Shown here: piece after piece, positions 57,495-64,000 of the stretch
How the letters are laid out: each line of letters begins with the position of its first letter
Numbering within the stretch: the first letter of the stretch is position 1
From: an uncultured Oscillospiraceae bacterium
GTDB taxonomy: Bacteria; Bacillota; Clostridia; Oscillospirales; Oscillospiraceae
NCBI GenBank assembly: GCA_949841355.1
Contig: CATKZP010000016.1
Location: 1-64,000, forward strand
Reading direction: 5' to 3'
Length of the DNA stretch: 64,000 nucleotides
Notes under the pieces: model-generated
What the model was told of the DNA's origin: nothing
Database searches by the model: none
The model's input: only the letters and a program-made list of their open reading frames with translations
Made by a program: the position numbers and the translations under genes

Positions 57495-58274
57495 TCAGTG
57501 GTGCGTGTGGCCGAAGATGAGCAGCACCCCCAGGGCGAAGCCCACCACCGTGGCCAGGATGGACCAGCGGGACCGCCACTGGAGGGACGCCTCGGGCAGC
57601 AGCTCGAAAAACACCACGTACAGCATGGCGCCCCCCGCCAGGGCCAGGGCGGCTGCCAGGGCGGCGGGGGCCTGATTGCCCACAAAATAGCCCGCCAGCG
57701 CCCCCACCACCGTGGGCAGGCCGGACAGCGCCGCCACCGCGATGGCCCCCAAAGTCTTGGACCCGTCGTGGAGCAGGGGGATGGCGATGCTCATGCCCTC
57801 GGGCAGGTTGTGCAGGCCGATGGTCACCGCCGCCAGCACGCTGGCCAGGCAGATGCCCTCCACCGCCACCGACGCCCCCACCGCCATCCCCACCGGGACG
57901 TTGTGCAGCGCCACCGCCGCCGCCAGCACCAGCCCCGCCGTGTGCAGGTCGTGGTGGCCGCAGGCGCAGTGGTGGGGATTGCCCGCGTCCTCGTGGTGGG
58001 CGCTCTTGTCGATCCAGCAGTTGAGCAGATAGGTCACCACAAAGCCCGCCACCAGCACCAGCGGCGTCATGGGCAGCCAGGGGGCGGCCTCCATGGCCTC
58101 GGGCACCATGTCCAGCGCCACAATGGACAGCATCAGCCCCGCGGTGAAGCTGAGCAGCAGGCTGGTCCCCCGGGGGGATTCCCGCTTCACCAGCGCGGCC
58201 AGCGCCCCCCCGAGGGCCAGTCCGCCCACGCCGGTGGCGGCGGTGAGAAGAACCACGAACAGAATGGGATTCAT
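57495..58274 (-). CDS. ZIP family metal transporter
   Basis: AALVKRESPRGTSLLLSFTAGLMLSIVALDMVPEA…HNVPVGMAVG…HNLPEGMSIA. Confidence 0.9.
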   Translation of the reverse strand: MNPILFVVLLTAATGVGGLALGGALAALVKRESPRGTSLLLSFTAGLMLSIVALDMVPEAMEAAPWLPMTPLVLVAGFVVTYLLNCWIDKSAHHEDAGNPHHCACGHHDLHTAGLVLAAAVALHNVPVGMAVGASVAVEGICLASVLAAVTIGLHNLPEGMSIAIPLLHDGSKTLGAIAVAALSGLPTVVGALAGYFVGNQAPAALAAALALAGGAMLYVVFFELLPEASLQWRSRWSILATVVGFALGVLLIFGHTHH

Positions 58275-58370
58275 GTGTACGCGCTCCTAAAACGTGATCT
58301 GCCGGACGGCCCGCAAGGTCCGTCCGGCAAACAGCATCTTACCACAGCTCACCTGGAAAGGCAAGCAAAA

Positions 58371-58730
58371 TCATCCTTTTCGCAGCAGCTCCCGCAGGCC
58401 GATGAGGATAAGAAACCCTCCAAAGCAGCGGCGCAGCACCTCCACATCCAGCGCCGTGGCCGCCCAGGCGGCGAGGGCGGAGCACCCCAGCCCCGCCGCG
58501 ATGGCGGGGAGAAGCGCTTTCTTCTCCACGTACCCGTTTTTCACATGGGCGGGGAGGGCGGTGGCGGCGGTTGGGAGAAAATAGAGCAGATTGACCCCCT
58601 GGGCCAGCGCCTGGGGCGCCCCGGCAAAGCTGGTCATGTAGATGAGCAGCAGCGAGCCGCCCCCCACTCCAAAGCCGGACAGAACCCCCGTGACCGCCCC
58701 GGCCAGAGCGGCGATGAGAAAATCCGTCAT
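58371..58730 (-). CDS. Half-size TauE/SafE-family permease
   Basis: GAVTGVLSGFGVGGGSLLLIYMT. Confidence 0.85.
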   Translation of the reverse strand: MTDFLIAALAGAVTGVLSGFGVGGGSLLLIYMTSFAGAPQALAQGVNLLYFLPTAATALPAHVKNGYVEKKALLPAIAAGLGCSALAAWAATALDVEVLRRCFGGFLILIGLRELLRKG

Positions 58731-59092
58731 AATAACGCCCTCACCCCGCCGTACAGAATGAGCAGGGCAAAGCCCCGGCGCAGCCAGGTCATGGACAGGT
58801 TTTTAAACACCCTGCCCCCCACAAAGCCGCCGATCAGCCCGCCCAGCAGGTAGGGCAGAGCCAGTCCGACGTCCAGCTGCCCCCGGACATAGTAGATGGC
58901 GGCGGACAGGGCGCACAGCGGCGCGATCACCGCCACCGAGGTGGCAAAGGCTTTTCGCTGGTCCAGCCCGCACCTGCCCGCCAGCAGAGGCACCAGCACC
59001 TGGCCGCCGCCCCCGCCGAAAAAGCCGTTCACCACCCCGGCTGCCGCCCCCGCCAGCGCGTACCAAAGGGTTTTGCTCTTTTTTTGCTTCAT
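58727..59092 (-). CDS. Half-size TauE/SafE-family permease
   Basis: AGAAAGVVNGFFGGGGGQVLVPLL; start MKQKKSKTLW reset from longer track ORF. Confidence 0.85.
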   Translation of the reverse strand: MKQKKSKTLWYALAGAAAGVVNGFFGGGGGQVLVPLLAGRCGLDQRKAFATSVAVIAPLCALSAAIYYVRGQLDVGLALPYLLGGLIGGFVGGRVFKNLSMTWLRRGFALLILYGGVRALL

Positions 59093-59140
59093 CACGTTCA
59101 CCCCCAAGCTCAGTCTGCCGCCGGAGCAAAAAATTATTCC

Positions 59141-59164
59141 TTGACAGATGAGCAAAACTGTCAA
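59141..59164. promoter_or_regulatory. Inverted repeat TTGACAG-N10-CTGTCAA between TauE pair and TetR gene
   Basis: 7-bp perfect arms. Confidence 0.55.
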
Positions 59165-59174
59165 GCCCGGTTTC

Positions 59175-59203
59175 TTGCTTCTCTTGGCAAAACCCGGTAT
59201 AAT
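59175..59203 (+). promoter_or_regulatory. Promoter TTGCTT-N17-TATAAT for the TetR gene
   Basis: Consensus -10, 17-nt spacing. Confidence 0.65.
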
Positions 59204-59233
59204 GTTCCAAAATCTCAGAAAAGAGGAAGCGAT

Positions 59234-59794
59234 GTGCCAAAGTCTACCAAAAACCAAATCATGACCACCCTGGCGGAGCTGCTCCAGGCCAAGCGGCTGG
59301 ACGATATCACCGTCACCGAGCTGGTGGAAAACTGCGGCATCTCCCGGCAGGCCTTTTACTACCACTTCTCCGACCTGTACGGGGTGGTGGACTACGGCAT
59401 CCAGATTCTGCTGGACGAGCTGGGGGCCGCCCGCCCCGAGGACTGGCACACCGCCATGGAGCGCGCCCTGACCCTTTTGCGGGAGCACCGGACGCTGGTG
59501 CTCAACGTCTACCGGGCCTACGAGCGCAGCTATGTGGAAAGCCATGTGCGCCGCTGGGCCGCGCCCCTGGTGGGCGCCCGCACCCGGCTGGCCGCCCGGA
59601 GCTACGCCGTGACGGAGAGCCAGATCGCCTTCATGACCGACCTGCTCACCCAGGGGCTGGCCAGCATCGTCCTGAGCTGGGTGGAGCAGGGAATGCCCTC
59701 CAGCGTCATCGAGCGGATGGACGATTTCGACATCCTGGTGGGGGGCTGCCTGGACTACACCCTGGAGCGGCTGGCCCAGAAAAACAAGCGGTGA
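59234..59794 (+). CDS. TetR/AcrR family regulator (GTG start)
   Basis: IMTTLAELLQAKRLDDITVTELVENCGISRQAFYYHFSDLYGVVDY. Confidence 0.9.
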   Translation: MPKSTKNQIMTTLAELLQAKRLDDITVTELVENCGISRQAFYYHFSDLYGVVDYGIQILLDELGAARPEDWHTAMERALTLLREHRTLVLNVYRAYERSYVESHVRRWAAPLVGARTRLAARSYAVTESQIAFMTDLLTQGLASIVLSWVEQGMPSSVIERMDDFDILVGGCLDYTLERLAQKNKR

Positions 59795-59835
59795 CGCCCG
59801 AAAATCCTCATCATCCGGAAATATTTTACATGGGG

Positions 59836-59882
59836 GAGGTCCCTGTCAGAGTTTTGACAGGGACCTCTTTCCTGTCTATGGA
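59836..59882 (+). promoter_or_regulatory. 13-bp inverted repeat GAGGTCCCTGTCA…TGACAGGGACCTC overlapping a TTGACA-N17-TATGGA promoter
   Basis: Direct reading; arms 59836-59848 and 59855-59867. Confidence 0.6.
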
Positions 59883-59955
59883 AACCGCCCGCCGCCGGGG
59901 GTATCATGGCGCTGACACCACAAAAACGCCGCAGACAGAAAGGAACGTGTATGAT

Positions 59956-61347
59956 ATGGCCATGATGAACAGCGTGAAACGGGCGGGCTTCCGCGCCCTT
60001 TACGGTTACCTGGACAAGGACCCCGATACCAATATCCCCAAGCTCATGGACTGGGTGGACCGCTTCGCCGGGGACGGGCCCAACAGCTTCCCCGACCAGC
60101 GCGCCGCCTTCCGTCGTGTGATCGAAAACCCCGACAACAACTGGTACCGCCTCATCCGGTCCATGTGGACGGACATCGACGGCGGGGTGCGCAGAACCTT
60201 CTTCGAGAACTTCATGCTCAACGGCAATCTCATCGGCTGGCCCATTCAGGAGCAGGCCCGGGAGCGCTACGGCTGCAATATCCCCTGGGCCATTCTGCTG
60301 GACCCCACCAGCGCCTGCAATCTCCACTGCACCGGCTGCTGGGCGGCGGAGTACGGCAATAAGCTCAACCTCAGCTTTGACGAGATCGACAGCATCATCA
60401 CCCAGGGCAAGCAGCTGGGGGTGTATATCTACATCTACACCGGCGGCGAGCCCCTGGTGCGCAAGGACGACCTCATCGCCCTTTGCAACAAGCACAGCGA
60501 CTGCGAATTCCTGTGCTTCACCAACGCCACCCTCATCGACGAGGACTTTGCCGACCAGATGCTGCGGGTGAAGAACTTCGTCCCCGCCATCAGCGTGGAG
60601 GGCTTTGAGGCCGCCACCGACGGCCGCCGGGGAACCGGCGTGTTCCAGAAGGTGCGCCGCGCCATGGAGATTCTCAAGGCCCGCCAGCTGCCCTTCGGCA
60701 CCTCCTGCTGCTACACCAGCGCCAACCTGGACTCCATCAGCTCCGAGGAATTCGTGGACCAGCTGGTGGAGTGGGGGGCCAAATTCGCCTGGTACTTCCA
60801 CTACATGCCGGTGGGCAATGACGCCGCTCCGGAGCTGATGCCCTCCCCGGAGCAGCGGGAGCAGATGTACGCCCGCATCCGGGCCTACCGCAACAGCAAG
60901 CCGCTGTTCCTCATCGACTTCCAGAACGACGGGGAGTACGTGGGCGGCTGCATCGCCGGGGGGCGGCGGTATCTGCACATCAACGCCAACGGGGACGTGG
61001 ACCCCTGTGTGTTCATCCACTACTCCGACTCCAACATCCGCCAGAAGTCCCTGCTGGACTGCCTGCGCTCCCCCCTATTCATGGCCTACCACGACGGCCA
61101 GCCCTTCAACGAAAACCATTTGAAGCCCTGCCCCATGCTGGAAAATCCGGACAAGCTGCGGGAGATGGTGGCGCGCACCAACGCCGCCTCCACCGACCTC
61201 CAGTCCCCGGAGAGCGCGGAGCACCTGTGCGCCAAATGCGACGGCTACGCCGCCGCCTGGCACCCCGCCGCCCAGCGGCTGTGGGCGTGCGGGCACAGCC
61301 GCGAGGGCTGCGCGGACGCCTGCGCCCCGCGCAGGCAGGCGGGCTGA
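59956..61347 (+). CDS. Radical SAM protein with SPASM-like Cys-rich C-terminus
   Basis: DPTSACNLHCTGCWAAEYG (CxxxCxxC), C-terminal CP…CAKCDGY…C. Confidence 0.9.
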   Translation: MAMMNSVKRAGFRALYGYLDKDPDTNIPKLMDWVDRFAGDGPNSFPDQRAAFRRVIENPDNNWYRLIRSMWTDIDGGVRRTFFENFMLNGNLIGWPIQEQARERYGCNIPWAILLDPTSACNLHCTGCWAAEYGNKLNLSFDEIDSIITQGKQLGVYIYIYTGGEPLVRKDDLIALCNKHSDCEFLCFTNATLIDEDFADQMLRVKNFVPAISVEGFEAATDGRRGTGVFQKVRRAMEILKARQLPFGTSCCYTSANLDSISSEEFVDQLVEWGAKFAWYFHYMPVGNDAAPELMPSPEQREQMYARIRAYRNSKPLFLIDFQNDGEYVGGCIAGGRRYLHINANGDVDPCVFIHYSDSNIRQKSLLDCLRSPLFMAYHDGQPFNENHLKPCPMLENPDKLREMVARTNAASTDLQSPESAEHLCAKCDGYAAAWHPAAQRLWACGHSREGCADACAPRRQAG

Positions 61348-61360
61348 CCGTCCGCATACG

Positions 61361-61390
61361 GCAGGGGTCCCCCCCCCGGGGACCCCTGCA
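61361..61390 (+). terminator. Hairpin GCAGGGGTCCC…GGGACCCCTGC
   Basis: Downstream of radical SAM gene. Confidence 0.75.
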
Positions 61391-61400
61391 AAATTTTCTC

Positions 61401-61428
61401 TTGCAATTCTGCGAGAGTATGCTACAAT
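61401..61428 (+). promoter_or_regulatory. Promoter TTGCAA-N16-TACAAT
   Basis: Upstream of ABC operon. Confidence 0.55.
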
Positions 61429-61449
61429 GGACCCCGACAACTGAATAAG

Positions 61450-61492
61450 GGGCAGGACTGCGCCATTCGGTGAGAATGGCGGGGTGCTGCCC
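61450..61492 (+). promoter_or_regulatory. Structured 5' leader GGGCAG[gactg CGCCATTC ggtga GAATGGCG gggtg]CTGCCC
   Basis: Nested perfect stems in the 5' UTR of the ABC SBP gene. Confidence 0.5.
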
Positions 61493-61533
61493 AAAAGTTG
61501 CGAGAAATGCAGTAAAAGAAAGGAAGAAGCAAA

Positions 61534-63093
61534 ATGCCCAAGCTCGTCAAACGGGCCCTTTTGCTGCTTGTCGCGGCGGCCATGCTGCCGGCTTCACTGT
61601 ACGGATGTGCAGGAGGCACGGAGTCCAGCCAGAGCCCCACGGCATCTGCACAATCGGGCGAGTTACCCAATGGGAACTCAGTCACGGTAGGTATCGCACA
61701 GGATTTGAGCAACCTCGACCCCCAACGCAACGCCACGGCTGGGATTCGCGAGGTCTTGTTCAACATCTTCGAGGGACTGGTGAAGGCCAGCCCCGACGGC
61801 TCCGTTACCGAGGCCGTCGCCAGTGACTACGAGATCTCTGAGGATGGCAAAACGTACACCTTCACCCTGCGGGAGGGCGTCACGTTCCACAACGGGGAGC
61901 CGGTCACTGCCGGGGATGTGGTCTATTCCCTGGAACGCTGCGCCGGATCGGAGAACGATGGAACGCCTCTGGTCTCGGCGTTTTCTATTGTGGAGGGCGT
62001 CGCCGCGCCGGACGAACGCCATGTGGTGGTCACCCTGTCCGAGCCCAACCTGGAATTCATCTACTCCATGACCGCCGCCATCATCCCCCAGGGCTCCGGC
62101 CCCGACATCACCGACACCATGGTCGGCACCGGCCCCTTCCGCTTTGTCTCCTACGCCCCCCAGGACAGCCTGGTGATGGAGAAATACGACGGCTACTGGA
62201 GCGCGGACAAGGCCGCCCGGCTGGACCAGGTCACCTTCAAGATCATCCCCGACGTGAACGCCATGGTCATCGGCCTGAAGGGCGGCTCGCTGGACATGGT
62301 GATCCATCTCCCCAACACCCTGGAGGAGGAGGTTCAGGGCAGCTTCACCGTCCTCCAGGACACCATGAAGCTGGTCCAGGCGCTCTACCTCAACAATGCC
62401 GTGGAGCCCTTTGACAACGAGCTGGTCCGCCAGGCCATGTACCACGCCATCGACGTGCAGGAGATCATCGACTTTGTGTGCGGCGGGGCGGGGGTGGCCA
62501 CCGGCACCAGCATGTACCCCGCCAACCAGCGCTATTTCATGCCCGAGCTGGCGCAGAAGTACCCCCACGACGTGGAGAAGGCCAGGCAGCTGCTGGCCCA
62601 GGCCGGCTATGGGGACGGGTTTGAGATGAGCATTACCGTCCCCTCCAACTACGCCCAGCATATGGAGACCGCTCAGGTCATCATCGAGCAGCTCAAGGAG
62701 GCGGGCATCACCGCCACCCTCCTCCCCGTGGAGTGGGAGAGCTGGGTGAACGACGTGTACCGGGGGCGGGACTACCAGTCCTCCGTGTGCGCCATCTCCG
62801 CCGACGACATGACCGCCCGGGAGATGCTGGTGCGCTATACATCCGACCACCAGAAGAACTTCATCAACTTCCAGGACGGGGAGTTCGACCAGTCGGTGGC
62901 CCAGGCCATGGCCGCCACCAGCCAGGACGAGCAGACCGCCCTCTACAAGCGGGCGGAGGAGATCCTCAGCGAGCGGGCCGCCAGCCTGTGGCTCCAGGAC
63001 ATGTGCGAGCTGGTGGTGATGGACCCGGCGCTGGACGGCTTCACCTTCTACCGCACCTACGTGCTGGACATGTCCACCATCGGCTACCAATAA
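61534..63093 (+). CDS. ABC transporter substrate-binding lipoprotein (SBP family 5, Dpp/Opp/Ni type)
   Basis: Lipobox LYGCAGG; YTFTLREGVTFHNGEPVTAGDVVYSLER. Confidence 0.95.
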   Translation: MPKLVKRALLLLVAAAMLPASLYGCAGGTESSQSPTASAQSGELPNGNSVTVGIAQDLSNLDPQRNATAGIREVLFNIFEGLVKASPDGSVTEAVASDYEISEDGKTYTFTLREGVTFHNGEPVTAGDVVYSLERCAGSENDGTPLVSAFSIVEGVAAPDERHVVVTLSEPNLEFIYSMTAAIIPQGSGPDITDTMVGTGPFRFVSYAPQDSLVMEKYDGYWSADKAARLDQVTFKIIPDVNAMVIGLKGGSLDMVIHLPNTLEEEVQGSFTVLQDTMKLVQALYLNNAVEPFDNELVRQAMYHAIDVQEIIDFVCGGAGVATGTSMYPANQRYFMPELAQKYPHDVEKARQLLAQAGYGDGFEMSITVPSNYAQHMETAQVIIEQLKEAGITATLLPVEWESWVNDVYRGRDYQSSVCAISADDMTAREMLVRYTSDHQKNFINFQDGEFDQSVAQAMAATSQDEQTALYKRAEEILSERAASLWLQDMCELVVMDPALDGFTFYRTYVLDMSTIGYQ

Positions 63094-63124
63094 GCGCCGC
63101 CCCCGCCGGAGGCGGGGAACGGCT

Positions 63125-63286
63125 GGGCGCTGTTTGAAAATTGACGACGTGCCCAGCGGCGAGGGATTTTTTCGCCAGACAAGGCGATTTGACGCGGAAA
63201 TACTTTGTGTATTTCAAGTCAAATCAACGACATATGGCGGAAAAAGACCTGTCGTTTGGGCATGTTGGCAATTTTCAAACGAGCCC
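63125..63286. repeat. Palindromic intergenic element copy 2 (~162 bp)
   Basis: GGGCGCTGTTTGAAAATTG…CAATTTTCAAACGAGCCC; core AAGGC-stem-GCGGAAATACTTTGTGTATTTCAA-stem'-AACG. Confidence 0.8.
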
Positions 63287-63322
63287 TAAGTGCGGAACCT
63301 GTCCGCCCTTGCCTGCAAATAA

Positions 63323-63353
63323 CCGGCATTCCCCCGCCTCCGGCGGGGGAATG
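63323..63353 (+). repeat. Intercistronic hairpin GGCATTCCCCCGCC-tcc-GGCGGGGGAATGCC
   Basis: Perfect arms, directly before the permease gene. Confidence 0.7.
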
Positions 63354-63373
63354 CCATAGAAAGAGGGAACCCC

Positions 63374-64000
63374 ATGGGAAAAACCCTGCTGAAACGGCTG
63401 GGGCTGCTGCTGGGCACGCTGCTGCTGGTGAGCGTGCTGGCCTTCACCGCCTTCTCCGTCATCCCCGGCGACCCCACCCAATCGGTGCTGGGCATGGAGG
63501 CCACCGACGAGCAGGTGGCCGCCTTCCGCGCCCAGCACGGCCTGGACCTGCCCGTGTGGCAGCGGTACGCCGGCTGGCTGGCCGCCTTCGCCGCCGGGGA
63601 CTTCGGCTGGTCCTTCAAGTTCGACATGCCGGTGGCCAGGCTGGTGGCCACCCGGACCCAGGCCACCCTGGTGCTGGCCGCCATCGCCTTTGCCCTCATC
63701 CTGGCCATCTCCCTGCCCCTGGGGCTCACCGCCGCCCGGCGGCCCGGGGGGCTGGCGGACCGGGCGGTCACCGTGCTCAGCCAGATCACCATGTCCGCCC
63801 CCAATTTCGTGCTGGGCATCGCCCTGATGTACCTCTTCGCCTTGGTGCTCCACTGGTTTGAGCCGGAGTACGTCCCCCTGGAGGCGGGGCTGGGGGCCCA
63901 CCTGCGTTTCATGGTGTTCCCCGCCCTGGCCATCGCCCTGCCCAAGAGCGCCATGACGGTGAAGCTCCTGCGGGGCTCCATCCTGAGCGAGCTGGGCCAG
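63374..64000 (+). CDS. ABC transporter permease (DppB/OppB-like), truncated by window end
   Basis: MGKTLLKRLGLLLGTLLLVSVLAFTAFSVIPGDPTQSVLG…; continues past the edge. Confidence 0.9.
   Translation, partial: MGKTLLKRLGLLLGTLLLVSVLAFTAFSVIPGDPTQSVLGMEATDEQVAAFRAQHGLDLPVWQRYAGWLAAFAAGDFGWSFKFDMPVARLVATRTQATLVLAAIAFALILAISLPLGLTAARRPGGLADRAVTVLSQITMSAPNFVLGIALMYLFALVLHWFEPEYVPLEAGLGAHLRFMVFPALAIALPKSAMTVKLLRGSILSELGQ

Overview
The window appears to come from a Gram-positive gut-type Clostridia (Oscillospiraceae-like) chromosome; this is inferred from protein families and gene style, not from a search. Three zones are visible. (1) About 1-14.9 kb has lower GC and mostly minus-strand accessory genes: DUF262, BRCT, DpnD/PcfM-like, sigma-70-like, DUF3846, YqaJ, DUF932, zinc-ribbon proteins, SLOG, XRE and an Rpn-type nuclease. 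It looks like one end of an integrative element. (2) About 14.9-23.75 kb is a mirror-image locus. Two divergent, near-identical-headed SLH/S-layer-like giants are each converged on by a paralogous small tail-fibre-like gene, with matching terminators and matching RBS-occluding hairpins at both ends. (3) About 23.75-64 kb is high-GC core genome: PFL/ACT pair, mtaB, mscS, tmk, PTS IIBC+IIA, SDR, SPFH/NfeD, rlmL-like, lipid kinase, tsaB/tsaE, rodA-like, M32 peptidase, uvrA, uvrB, CPA antiporter, cdd, ZIP, TauE pair, TetR, radical SAM and a Dpp/Opp ABC transporter. Highlights are the mirrored S-layer locus, two ~160-bp palindromic intergenic elements with covarying stems, an exact parS consensus site, a recurrent spaced promoter-like motif in the island, long structured palindromes in the island, and a partial uvrB 3'-end duplication with an apparent recombination breakpoint. 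No tRNA, rRNA or CRISPR array was recognised.
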